Source: Edaphochlamys debaryana (lineage: Eukaryota; Chlorophyta; Chlorophyceae; Chlamydomonadales). Taken from it: DNA of 64,000 nt. This document shows, piece by piece, positions 17,467 through 29,768 of this stretch. The notes under the pieces were generated by a model. It saw nothing but the letters and a program-made list of their open reading frames with translations. It had not been told where the DNA came from and made no database searches. The DNA lies in assembly GCA_016858145.1 (NCBI GenBank), contig JAEHOE010000009.1, positions 1,629,950 through 1,693,949 of the forward strand. Direction: 5' to 3'. The position numbers and the translations under genes are program-made. Numbering within the stretch: position 1 is the stretch's first letter; every line of letters starts with the position of its first letter.

Positions 17467-20400
17467 ATGAAGCCGACTAAATATGATATAGCCAGCGCGG
17501 CGCTCCTCGCAAACATCAAACACAACGATGGCGAGGCCCGGAGAGAACTGACGACCACCATGCGCAAGGCTAGGGGCCGCACCGGCCTTGAGCTGCTGCA
17601 CCGCACGCTTCACGCTGGCGAAGCACGTCAGCTTGGCAACGCCGCCGAGCTGGCTGCCGGCCTGCTCACGGTGCCCTCGGCGAGCGCGACCGACCGCTCC
17701 CGCCGCTCACCCGCGGCCAACCGGCTCGCTCCCAGCCCCATCCTCGCTGACGCTCGCCGCGCAGTGCTTGTGGAGCGCCGCTTAGCCAAGCACTACGACC
17801 TGGACCGCCAAGACCCCGCACGGACGCGCCCCAAGTCCTCGCCGTCTCCCCAGCCACGCCGGGACCGCAGCCCGCCCGGCTCCCCCTCCCTAGCCTCCCT
17901 CTTCCTCGGCGCCTCTCCAAGCAGCGACGCCGGCCGCGGCCGCACCACCAGGAGCCGCCGCTCTCCCAATCGCGACGCCCTGCTCGCACTGGAGGCGCTG
18001 GCAACTGCGGGTCGCAGCCCCCGCTCCGCCCTGCCCAACCGCGCCAGTCCGGAGCGAAGGCGCGGCCGCAACTACAAGCGTGAGGGCGCCACGGTGGCCA
18101 GCGACGACCTCTCCACCAGCAGCAGTGACTTTGAAGACGCGGACCTCGACAGCACCGCATTCACCTTCAGCACGGCTTGGCCTGGGGCTGCTCGTGAGCG
18201 GCGAGACCGCTCCGGCTCGCGGCCCTCGCCCAGCGCCCGCCCCCGCCGCGCTAGCGGCCGTGCTGACGCCGCGGCCCGTTCCCTTGCGGCGGAGATGCTG
18301 CTGCGGGGCCCCCCCTCGCCCCCGCGCAAGGCTGCCACCACCATCGCCACCGGCTTCACCACAGGGGCCACCACGCCCAGCGGCCTGTCGGGCAGCACCA
18401 CGGTTGCGGCCGCCTCGCCGGCCGTGCGCGCACTGCAGATCCTCTTGCGGCGGCGCGAGGCCGGGGCCGGGGCAGGAAGCGGCCGGCGGGGCTCGCCCAC
18501 ACGCCGTGGCGGCCGAGACGCCAGCAGCACGCTGTACGACACGTACGGCGACAGTGACGTGGACGATGAGTCACTGGGTGGCACGTCGACGGTTCTTTCG
18601 GCTCTGGAGCACGCGGCCCGGACCATGAGGGGCAACCGGGGGAGCCCCAGTCCTACGAAGCGGCGGCCCGGCAGGGCAGGCGGCGACGTGCGACAACGAG
18701 CCCAGGCGGCCGCCGCAGCACTGACCTCTGGCCGTGAGAGGGCCCTGCCGCGGCTGGGCTCAGCAGGGGTGGCGGCAACGCCAGGAGCTGGCCGGGGTGG
18801 CGGCGGCGGGCGGCTGACGCCTGAGCGGCTCCGCGCCAAGGAGCGTGCGGAGCAGCACATTGACCGCATCAGCGAGGCCACCGCCTCACGGGCGGCCGGC
18901 TCCCTGCGCGCCCGCAGCCCAGCTCCGCGGCCCCGCCCCGGCGCCCGTGCCGTGGGCTCGCAGCCGCCCGCCCAGCACCAGGGCCGCAGCAGCAGCTCAA
19001 GCAGCGATGTGACGATCGAGATCCCCAGCCGCCTGACCGAGAGGAGGAGGAGCCCCGCCCGGCCGCGGCAAGCCAGCAGCAGCAGTAGCAGCAGCAGCGA
19101 CGAGGATCTCGTTCCGGGCCGGGCCCAGCGCGGTGCAAACGCCAGGGGTCCGTCGCCTGGGCCGGCTCGTGGCGCCACGCCAGTGCGTGCAGGTGCCGGG
19201 GACAAGGCCGCGTCCCCTGCGCCGGCGCGAGCTGCTGTAACGCCGGGGAAGGCTGGGGCGGCTGCGGGGGGCGGGGGCGGCGCGAGCGGGTGGGCGCGGC
19301 TGGCGGAGGCCGCCGCTCGGATGGCGGCAGGAGGCGGCGGCGGAGGAGGGCGCGGGCCCAGCCCGAACAAGGGCCGTGGCGCTGCACCGCCCAAGCCTCC
19401 GCCGTCGCTTAGCGTGACTTGGACCTCCTTCCCGCCGCCGACTGCACGCACGTACGACAAGAAGTACGACAGTTATGACAGCAGCAGCAGCAGTACGGAT
19501 TCGGACTCGGACCTGGATGACCGGACCACGCTGGCGTCGGGTGCGGCCAGCCGGCTACGACGCGAGGCCGAGCGCGCTGCCGCCGCCGAGCGCCGCCTGT
19601 CCTCCCGCCGCCAGCAGCGCAGCCGCAGCCGCACCCGCAGCCCCTTCCGGCCGCCGCCGTCCACGTCTACGTTTGCGCCCACGCGCCCGAGGGGCAGCGC
19701 GGGCGGGGCCTCGGACAGCACCCTCTCCACCCTGGGCAGCTTGGCCCCATCGTACACCACGGCGTTCACCGGTTTCACCAACGCAACCACGTCTGCCGGC
19801 ACCGACGCCACCTTTGCCGCCTTCCTGGGCCCGCCGGCGGGCGCCCGAGACCTCGCAGGCAAGCTGGAGCGCGCCCAACACTCCCTGGCTCGGCTGCAGC
19901 TGGGGGCGCGGCTGTTGCAGGGGGACGAGGCAGACCGGCCTCCGCCCACACAGGAGCGAAGGGCGCGGGAGCAGAGGGAGCGCGAGGCGACCATGCGAAA
20001 GGAGCACGAGCTGCGGCTGATGCGGAAGGACCTGGGGCTCGAGTCCGCGGGCCAGAGGCCGGCGAGCGCCAGAAACACACCCGCTAGGCTCGGGGCCGGG
20101 ACGCACGCGGGCACGCGGCGGGGCGTCGGCTGGGAGCAGGAGGAGGAGGACATCAGTGACAGCGACGATTCGTGGCTGGATGGCGTCACCCTGGAGGGTT
20201 CGGATGCCGGCATGACGGAGCTTCTGTCGCTGGTGATGGGCGAAGCTGGCCGAAGCGGGGCGGGGCGGCGGCGCAAGGGCAAGCGCGGAGGGCCGCGCAG
20301 CGCCACCACTGCCACTCGCACCGGCGCCGCCACCCCCACGACGCTCCGTGGCGCCGCCAGCACCAGCGGCTCCGAGTCCGACACGGAGGACTCGGACGAT

Positions 20401-23400
20401 CCGTCGTACATTGTACGGCAGCGGTTGGCGCCCGGCAAGCGCATCCGACTGATGCGAGCGCTGCAGCAACTGCACCGCCGCCAGCCGGATCTCTTGGACG
20501 ATCCGACCCACATGAGGCGGCTTGGTCGGTTGTTGAGGTGGCTCTCTGACGGCGGCGCGGGCGGCAGCGCTGGTACGGCAGAAGATGACGTGGCGCTGGC
20601 GGCGGCGGCGCTGGGCCGCAGCGCGCGTTCCTCTCCGCCGGGCCGCAAGCGCCCGAGCCCGTCTCGTGGGGCGGTAGCCGCCACGCTGCGCAGTCTGCTC
20701 GGCGGCGGTGGCGGCGGGGCCACAACCGGAACCGCCACCGCTGTCTCCACCAGCTCTGAGAGCGGTCGGGCCGCGAGCAGCAGCGGTGGCAGCAGCAGCA
20801 CAGAAGACGCGGAGCTTGCGGCGGCAGCGTTGAAGGCGTTTCGGACCGGGTCCCGTCCGGACAGGTCGCCGGAGCGCCGCCGGCGGAGCCCCGACCAGCG
20901 ACGCGTGCGGGTCACTTCGCAGCAGACCTCCCCCGCCGCCAGTCGGCGACAGCCGGACAGGCGAGGGCACAGCCCAGGCGCACAGGCAGAGACGGAGGTG
21001 CGTGGGTGCCCTGGGAGATGTGGGCTGTGCTGCTGTGCCAAAGGCATTGGGGGCTGTGTTACCCCCGGGGATTTCCCGCAATTTAGAGCAACTTGCAGGG
21101 TAAGACCGTGGGCGATCCTGACCTGACTTTACCTGGCCTTCTTGTGCGCACAGGGGTTCCTTGACGTGTTGCGTCGTGCTGAGGAGCGGGAGGGTGCGCT
21201 GGGCCCGGGGCGGGCGGGGAGCGGCGGCTCCTCAGAGGTGGAGGGGGCTAGAGGTCGAGGCCAGCGTCAAGGGCAGGTGCGTGTGCGGGGTCTAGCATCA
21301 CGGGAACCTCGAGCTGCTGCTTCCTCCTTCGGAGCTGCCTTGCCTTGAAGAAGAGACACAGACCGGGCTCGACACATACTTTGCTCCATGAGACCTTGTC
21401 CTTTCCTTCCCTGACTTTGCCTTTCCTTCTCATGCACACAGGAGCTCCTCGCCGCGTTGCGTCGCACTTCGGAGGAGGAGCGCTCGACGGAGGACGACGT
21501 CCCGGCGTCTCGGCAGCAGTCACAGCCGTCATCTCTGGGGGACGCTGTGGCAGCACGGGCACGAGCGAGGGCGGAGGCAATGCTTGAGCGACAGAGGGCG
21601 GCCCCCGGAGGGCCTGGGGCGCAGCAAGCCCACCGTGGGCTCGGAAGCCAAGAGGCGGGCGAGGAGGGGTACGAGGGCGAAGCCGAGGGCCGAGGCGAGC
21701 GGTGGGGCCAAGGTGCGCGCAGGGCAGGTGGCTGGTGGGGGGCATGACCCGTAGAACTGGAGCGGCAGGGGGTTGCGAGGCTGAAGTGGACATGACTTGT
21801 AGGGTAAGGTGCTGACGGGCGGGACTGTCCAAGGGAAAGGTAGGCCTTGTGCTGGAGCTGTTGTGGATGATACTCCGCATGATGTATCCAGTCGTGCGAG
21901 TGTGCGTTCGGATGTGAGGGCAGGGTGATGTGGTCGCATGCGGGGTACAGCTGCGTTAGGGGACCATGGGCTAGCTAGCGCTGTGTGCGGCACGTTGCTG
22001 CCACGTAATCAGACATCCGGCCGGTTGAGTGCCCAGGTGACGCATCAAGTAACAGACCAGTGACCGCTCCCTCCGTCCCCGTGTCCTCAGGCTCTGCCGG
22101 GCAAGCGTCCACTGCACCCCCTCGAGGCGACCGGCAGCCTTCTCCTGAGGTCGACTTTGACACGCCCCGGCCAACCTCAGCCCGGCGGCCCGCTACCGTT
22201 AGTGGCGCAGCCGGCGCGGATCGACCCTCCTCGGCTTACGCGTATGACCCCGCCGACCGTATGTCGCCCGGGGCCGAGGGTCGGTCGCCCCGAAAGGGCA
22301 CGCGTCCAGATCAGCCCTCGACCAGCCCCCGATCTCCTGGGGGCAACGTACGGCAGCCCCCGTGGCGCCCCGCCGGCTCTTCATCTTCCTGCAGCTCGGG
22401 CAGGGGCCTGCCGCTGCTACCGTACAGCCCACCCAAGTCTGCCCTCCCTTCCGCCGCCTCGCCGCCCCGGGGCCGCGGCCCCCGTCGCTCAGATCCCGAC
22501 ACCAGCGGGAGCGGCAGTGGCGGCGATGCGCCCCCTCCAGTGGCCTCTCCCCGCTCCCAATCGCTTCCAACCGCGCAACAAGACGTCCAGCCCCAGTCCA
22601 CAGACACCGCCAAGAATCTTGTCGGGTCGGCTTCAGCCGCCGGGATCGGGCCTGGTTCTGGAACCGGAACCGGATCTGGATCTGCCAGTAGCGCCATTGA
22701 CGACATGCGGGCGCAGCTGGCGGCATTGGAGCGCCGCCTCCTTGCGTCCCAGGCAGAGGACACGCTGGCAGGCGCCATCACTGCTGCTACTCCAGCCATC
22801 GCTGTCGCCGCCAAAGCCTCCGCAGCCACCGCACCCGTCACAGCCGTGGCCCCTGCAGCGGCGGGCTCAGGCACGGCAGCTGGAGCACCGGCAGCGACGG
22901 TCGCACTCGGTGTACCGGTCTTCGCGCTCTTGCAGGGTGTGGTGGCCACCCCCGCACAGACACAAGAGTCTGCGCCCGCTCCAGCCCCGGCTCAGCCGCT
23001 GCCTTCTGCAACGGCCGGGGTGCCGCCTGGGGTACCCCTACTGCCGCAGCCCATGCCCTTGGCAACGACAGCATTCGCATCCACGCCTGCGGTGGCTCCA
23101 CCGGGGCCGTTCCAAGCGGCCGTCGGCATGCCGCAACCCCAGCCACTAGCGCAGAGCAAAGGCTCTGGGCCACGGCCCACGCCACAGCCTGCCGCCTCCC
23201 CAGAGGCCCACGAGCTCCCGCTCTTCACGGAAGGGTCCTTCGCGGCCTACGCCCTCGCCCAACCCGACGCTCCCCCCGCGACCGTCGCCGCCACTGCAGC
23301 CACGGCCGCCGCGGCTGCGGCTGCTGCCGCGGCGGCTGCGGCCGCCAGTGCTGACGCCGCCATGGCTCCATTCCCCGCATTCCGAGCCGGCACCGGTACC

Positions 23401-26400
23401 GTCGCTGGCGGCAATGCTGCTCCCCTTGCCGCCGCCAGCCAAGGACCCGGCGGCAGCGGCAGTGTCAGCGGAGGCAGCAGCAACGCCGGCGGCGACACGG
23501 GGGCGACCCGGATGCGTGGAGAGCAGCTGGTGGCAATGACCCGCGAGCTGGGATCGCGGCTGGGTGCACATGCTGCAGCGCTGAACGCGCTGGGCCTGCC
23601 CGTGCCAGCCTCTGACGCTTACCCTGCCAGCCTGCCGCCGCGGCCGCCAAGTGTGGCGAGCGGCTCGGGGCATGGGCGGAACGGGGCCGTTGAGCTGCAG
23701 CTGGAAGCTGCGGCGGGGCCGGGGCCGCGGAGAGGGCCGGGGTCTGTGGATGCGGCGGTGGGGGCGGCGGTGGATGCGGAGCGAGAGGAGCTGCGGCGGC
23801 GGTGCCTGGAGCTGGAGTCTCAGATGCAGGTGGGTGGGCGGGTTTGCGGGTGTGCGAAAACTCGTTGGGCGCCCCGTGGGGCTGCGAAGAGCTGTAGGAG
23901 GCATGCTTGCTCTCTACTTCTCTCGCTTCTATGGTGGTGGTGGGCGATGCAAGACGCCCCTGTGGACACTAACTCTAGAATCTCTCAATGCCGTGCTTGG
24001 CATCCGGCCAAGCCACAACAACGCCCTTGATCACCCCGTGCACGGCCCCTCAGGCCCAGGCCGAGGAGCTGCAGCGCCTACTCCGAGCCGAGGCGGCCGC
24101 GGGGGCCGGCAGTGCTGCAGCCGGTGCGGCTGCGGGCGGCCGCACGGGCGGTGATGCCGCGCTGGCGGCCCGGTGCGGGGAGCTGGAGGCGCGGCTGGCG
24201 GCGGTGTGTGGGGAGATGGGGGAGCTGGCGGCCCGGACGCAGGCGCTCAAGGTGCGATTTACGTACCACTACTGGCCTGGGTGGGCGTTTGGCTGACCGT
24301 CGTGTCCCCCTTGCGTCCACTGTCTAACCACCTGCTTTGATGAGGCACATGCCTTCGACACTGCTGTACGTGAGGCATGTGCCTACGACGTGAAAGCCCT
24401 GCCGTACCCTGCCGTATTTCCCTACCGCAGTCCGTCGTCACGGATGGCGCGTCGGGCCTGCGGGGCCAGCTACGGGCCCTGGAGTCACGGCTGGGAGAGC
24501 TGGAGTCAGAGAATGGGCAGCTGAGGGCGGCAGGGGCAGGGGCAGGAGGGGCTCCCGGGCCTGGCTCCAGCGCCGGTGTGGGTTGGGGTGGCGGCTCGTC
24601 CACGTATGCTCAGGCGTCGGCGCTCGAGGGCAAGATCGTGGCGTTACAGGAGCAGGTGCGGACCTTGGAAACACGGGCTGGAGGATGGGTATCGTGTAGC
24701 GTAATGGTGGTTAGCGAGTGTACGCGACTGCGCTGGCCTATGAATCCAACTTGGCCTCGAGGTGTTGAGGGTCCAGGGCAAAATCTTATCAGTATCTATG
24801 GTTTTCCCTTCCCCCTTCTTCCCGCCTAGGTGGACTTGCTAGCCTTGGATAAGCAAGAGCTACAGGTGAGCGCACCGCCTTTACACAAGGGACCAACGTA
24901 TGGCTCGGCTTCTTGTACGTCCGGCCACGGCATTGAGTTGCACATTTGTGCCAGCCGGCAATTGTGGCGCGAGGGCTGGCGTTCACACAGCTCCCCGTGC
25001 TGCCGACCCCCCACCACCACCACCTCACCCGCAGTTGCAGCTGGAGCTGGCTCAGATGGAGGCAGCGGACGCGGGTGCCGCAGGTCGGGGCCTGGTCCGC
25101 GACCGGGAGGAGCTGGAGGGGCGCCTCGAGGTGGGGCTCGGCGGGATCGGGCACATGCGTGTGCCGAACTGCGGCTGATCAGGAGCGGTCAATCGTGCCG
25201 GGCGGGAATGGTGCCAGAGGGACCGGCGCATGTACGACAGCACGCACGTGCTGTGTGGGTCGTGCGCTGGGTGTACCGGGACCGGTACCAGGTCCTCCGA
25301 CGGTCCTTCTCTTCGCCCTTTCTCTTTGCATCCCACCCTCTTTCGCAGGGCCTCACGCGCCAGGTCTCGCTCCTGCTCCGCGACAAAGCCACACTCGAGC
25401 AGGAGGCGCTGCGGCTGCACGCTCAGACGCGCTCGGGCAAGGCTGCCGCGGCGGAGGCGAGCTCGGCTGACGGCGGCAGCGGGGCCTCAGCGGCGGCGGC
25501 GTTCCAGACGCCCGCCACCGTCCCCAGGCAGCGCGCGGGGCAGATCGCAGCGCCCACTCCCCTGTCCGCTGCTGCGGGCGCCCTGACGGCCGCCACGGCC
25601 GAGACCGCTGGGTCCCTGCGGGCAGCGGCAGTTGCTGGGACCGCTACGCCGGCGGCGGGTCAGGCACCCCACGGGGTCCAACACGGTGGCGGTGCGGGCG
25701 GCAGCAGGGCCCGGGAGCGTCGCTCGCGGCCCGACGGCGGCAGCGGCAGTTGCGGCGGGAACAGCAGCGGCAGCGATGCTGACGGACTGTTGCTGGCCCG
25801 GATCACACAGCTCCAGCGGCAGGTCAGCCGCGCATGTCTGGGTGCCTCAGGAGGGTCAGGCGAGCTGGTGATCAGGGATTGTCCAAAGACGCATTTAAGC
25901 TTGGCTCCCAGGGTATCCAGCCGTGGAACCTTGGGAGCCAGGGCCCGCACGGGAGTCGCGCCAGCCCCGGCTGCAGCGGCTGGGACGGCCCGTGCACTAC
26001 AGTACAGTAGGAACGCCATGCCATGCTCGGCCCTCGTCCACCCATCGCTCGTGTGCCCATCTCTCAGGTGCGCAAGCTCAACGCGGAGAACGAGGACCTG
26101 CGCATTCAGGCCGGCGTCTCGGACGTCGGCTCTGGTCCCTCGTCCAAGGCAGCACTGGCGGTGAGAGCCGTGGCGGGTGTTGGTTAGTCGGTGGCGGAAA
26201 TGCAGCCCGGGTGGGTGTGGGGTCCCTGGCCCTGTGGAGCTCCACGGTTGTACTGCAGGTCCGGTGGTGTGGCACCGAGATGGTACCGTACCGGTGCCGG
26301 ATCTGTGCCGCACTGGAGGGGACCGGGAGCGAGACACTTGTTGTGAGGCCTCACGCGGGCTGGCACCGGTACCGTGGTGACGTGACGCCTTGTGGCTCTG

Positions 26401-29098
26401 TTGTGTTGTGCCTCTCTTGCCCCGCTCTCTCAGGCCCGTGCCGAGTCGCTCAGTCGGCAGCTGGACGCGGAGAGGCGCGTACGCAGCCACCTCAACGACA
26501 TGCAGGCGAGGCCTCGGGCTGGGGGGCGTTGTGTGGCCGGAATGGTGGGGCCTGTGCCTGTGCTCGGGGTGTGTGCTCTGTACCGCGCCCTTCTGTTCCA
26601 TGAAAGCACCGTAAGGACGGGTGCGCAAGGCAGACCTGTGGTTCCTTACCCATTCATGACGTCTTCTGCCTCTACGCAACCCCCTACACGCGCTGCAGGT
26701 CCGTGCGGTCGACGCGCCCACAGCCTCCCCAGCCGCAGCCTACGTGGCCGCACCAGGGCCCCACTACGCCCCGGGCGGCCGCCTGGCACCGCTGCAACCC
26801 GCCGGCGCGATGCGCCTTATGGCCCAGCCGACGTACGGGGCGCAGATCGCCGTACCCACACCGCTAACGGGGCCGGCGCGTGGGCCTGACTTCGTTGACG
26901 CTTTGGGGACGGCTCGAGGTGGACCGCTGGCGACCACGCCCCACGCCCAAGGTAGGCCTGCCCCGGCCGGCCGCTACTGACCGACGGTCCGAAACCACGC
27001 GTGATGTGAGCGGTGCAGCGCTGCCGGGTGGTTGACGTCATGTCTTTGGGGGCATTCCGAAGCGATGATGCGTGCGTACGGTGTGGTGTGCTGCGTGTAT
27101 CTCCTCAAGTGACAGTTGCAAGCGGCGATAATCCACAAGCATTCGCTGTGCCCCCTTCCTTAAACAGGATCAGTACAATCGGCGTACGAACCGTTGGCGC
27201 CGGTGTACGAGGTGGACATGCTTGTCGTACCTCTCATACACTCATCGGCCGCCATGGCCCGACGCTCTGCGCCGGCTGAGGCGGCGGCGGCGGACGCCGC
27301 CGTCACGGCAGCGGCGGCGGGAGGTCCATGGGGCCTGATGGAGGCAAGCGCGGTGGGCCCTGCCCCGGCGTCCGCAGCCGGTGCACGGGGGCAGCCTTTG
27401 GTAGAAGGGCAGGGCTCGAGGGAGCGAGCCCGCAGCAGTGGCGGGAGCGACAGCGGACGGAGGAGCAGCGGAGGGGGCAGCGGAAGCGGGAGTGGCATCG
27501 ACGGGGGCGGCGGCGGACAGCCCCACAGCCGACCGCCCCAGGACACCGCGAGTGCCGCCGCTGCACCACCGCCGTTCCCCGAGCTGAGAGCATCAACAGC
27601 GGTTATGACTCCGGCAGGGCCTGCCGCAGCGGAAGCTGCTGCGGGGCAGCCACCGGAGGGCCCTGGCAGCGCTGGTCACGGCCGCCGCCACAGCAGCGGC
27701 GGCAGCAGCAGCAGCGGAGGCGAGGGGGACCGACCCGCGCCCGGCAGGGGGGGTCGGTCCCCCTCGGGCAGTCACAGGAACAGCACCAGCGAGGGCGGGG
27801 CTGGCCCTGAACCAGCCACGGCCGGACAGCCTAGAGCTACCAGCGAGGGCGGGGCTGAACACATCACAGCGGGCCCTGCGCCCTCCGCACGCGCCGCACT
27901 CCAGCCCCTGAGGCCAGCCTCCTCCCCACTCCCTCCCCTTCCGGCCACTGCGCTGAGGTCGGCACTGCCGCCCCTGCCCGCCTCCATCGGTGCCATGCCA
28001 CCACGCTCGTCGGGGGGCGGCTCCCAAGCCGGCGCGCCCCCGGTCTCCCGACACGATTCGCAGCCGGGCTTGCAGGCCGGGTCTTGGCACGGCTCACAGG
28101 CGGGATCACAGCCGGGGTCGCGCCATGGCTCCCAAGCCGGGTCACAACCAGGCTCGCGCGCTGGGTCTCAGGTGGCATCTCGGCGCAGCTCGCAGGCAGG
28201 ATCGCAAGCCGGATCGCAGCCAGGATCGAGAGCTGGATCTCTGCATGGATCCCGACCTGGATCTCAGGCGGGATCGCAGCCAGGATCTCGGCAAGGCTCC
28301 GAGGCAGGGTCCCGGCCAGGATCCCAGCCGGGGTCCCGGTCTGCCTCGCCGCACCGACCGCAGCCCGGATCACGCTCTGGATCCGACTCGGGATCTGATC
28401 CTGGATCCAGCGCCCACTCCCTCACCTTTGCAACGCCCACCCCCACCGGCCCCACGCCCGAGCTCGGCCCCGCGGCTGCCCTCGGCCCAATCGTCCGCCG
28501 TACATCCGCATCCGCAGCCACGTCAGGAGGCGGCGCAATCACGTCCGGTGGGGGAGCTCGGTCAGCCACCACGTCTGGAGGTGGGGCTCGCTCCGCCGCT
28601 ACCTCAGGGGGTGGAGCCGGTAACACTTCTGGAGGGGGCGCTGGCAGCGTGGCCGCCTCTGTGGGGCCTGGCAGCACTCTAGGGTTTGACAGCATGTCGG
28701 CGGAGTTGGGCGATACGGACGACCTGGGAGTCAGCGGCTTCACCGCCGCCCGCAGCCGCAGCCGTAGCAGCGGCGGCGGCGGCAGCCGCAGCGCGAGCCA
28801 GAGCGGGAGTGAGCACGGGAGCGCAAGCAGGAGTGGGAGTGGAGGTGGCAGCGGAAGCGGACGTAGGAGCGGGGGCAGTGACGGGGGGTTGACGTCACGG
28901 AGGAGCATGGGGCACCCCGTCAGCGCGGCCTCGGGGGAGGGGGGCCACGGGGGCGTGCTGAGTCAGAGTGCGAGTGAGGCGTACGACGAGGAGGCGTTCG
29001 AGGTGTACGCGCCGGGCGATGACTTCTTTGAGGATAGCTACGAGGTTGAAGATGGGGACGAGGGGGCCGAGGGGGAGCAGGAGGATGGGGTGTTTTGA
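17467..29098 (+). CDS. Giant low-complexity/coiled-coil protein (about 3,013 residues)
   Basis: Thirteen exons chain in phase: 17467-20997, 21154-21276, 21442-21712, 22091-23829, 24054-24251, 24431-24655, 24830-24865, 25035-25130, 25349-25822, 26068-26160, 26434-26505, 26699-26951 and 27168-29098. The first exon starts MKPTKYDIASAALLANIKHN and is rich in basic Arg-Ser-Pro clusters. Exons 5 to 11 form a heptad-repeat coiled coil with segments such as LRGQLRALESRLGELESENG and LNAENEDLRIQ. The last exon is Ser/Gly-rich with a GSQxGS repeat and an acidic end (EDGDEGAEGEQEDGVF). Exons 2 and 3 look like a duplicated exon. Exon 6 could instead end at 24688, also in frame. Exon 11 seems to use a GC donor (GCGAGG). 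I do not recognise the family. Size, basic N-terminal part and central coil suggest a scaffold or microtubule-associated protein, which is inference. Confidence 0.78.
21123..21466 (+). repeat. Tandemly duplicated exon with its acceptor (exons 2 and 3)
   Basis: The 3' intron ends and exon starts at about 21123-21190 and 21411-21466 are related. Both run CTGACTTT, a pyrimidine stretch ending in CACAG, then an exon start encoding (F/L)LxxLRR followed by acidic residues (FLDVLRRAEERE and LLAALRRTSEEE). Confidence 0.65.
28040..28400 (+). repeat. Coding minisatellite encoding GSQ(A/P)GSR repeats
   Basis: Units of about 12 and 24 bases built on GGATC and (G/C)AG encode tandem GSQAGSQPGSRHGS-type repeats in the last exon of the giant gene, around residues 2665-2790. 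They are imperfect and stay in frame throughout. Confidence 0.85.
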
Positions 29099-29768
29099 GG
29101 CCAGATGCTATCGCTTGTGCGCAGCTCCGCTCACTGCGTCAGGTATGGATGGAGGATGCCCCGCGGGACTAGATGCTGGGATCTTGTAAAGCCTGGACCG
29201 GGCATCGACCGAGGCTGAGGGTTTGCTTCTTGCCCTATCTTTGCCGTGGCGTGGGGTACGGGTGGGCCTGAGTTGTCAGCCATGCTGTACGGGGCGGGCC
29301 TGAGTGTCGTCGGTGTAGCGCGTTGCTTGTCTTCGTTGCTTCCTTGCATGGAGGATCAGCAGCACATCCTTCCAACTGAGCCCAGGTTGAGCGGGGTTGG
29401 AGAACGAGACAGCCTGCGTTGAGCCATCGTTCGTGTCCAGTGCCAGTCAGCTCAACTTGGGGCAGACCTATAACAAATGCCCACGCACTTATCAGAATCC
29501 GGGCCCACTGCAGATCTCCGGCTGCAGCGATGAGAAAGAGGAGGCACACCGCATGGATTGGGGTGTGGCGCCAGACCGCCACCCTATGCCGCGCACTCTG
29601 CTCGCCAGCCATGTCCAAGATCAACTGGAAGCATCGCCATGTGGTGGGATGAATCATGTGTTGGCTGCGCTTGCTGCAGCATGCCGCCACGGACTGCCGC
29701 ACACCCCGGACTCACCCCGCCAACACGCGCCACACACACACACCCTCACACAAACACGCATGAATCCC
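29099..29768. other. 3' intergenic interval between convergent genes
   Basis: This contains the 3' UTR of the giant gene with its TGTAA signal and the 3' UTR of the minus-strand gene ending at 29769. No other gene is supported. Confidence 0.6.
29185..29189 (+). terminator. TGTAA poly(A) signal of the giant coiled-coil gene
   Basis: TGTAA lies 87 bases after the stop at 29098. This pentamer is the usual polyadenylation signal of Chlamydomonas and Volvox. Confidence 0.6.

Noticed and set aside
18072..21081. Long minus-strand open frames of up to 524 codons opposite the giant coiled-coil gene
   Set aside because: They mirror G+C-rich repetitive exons, lack splice structure and domains, and are expected shadows of the plus-strand gene.
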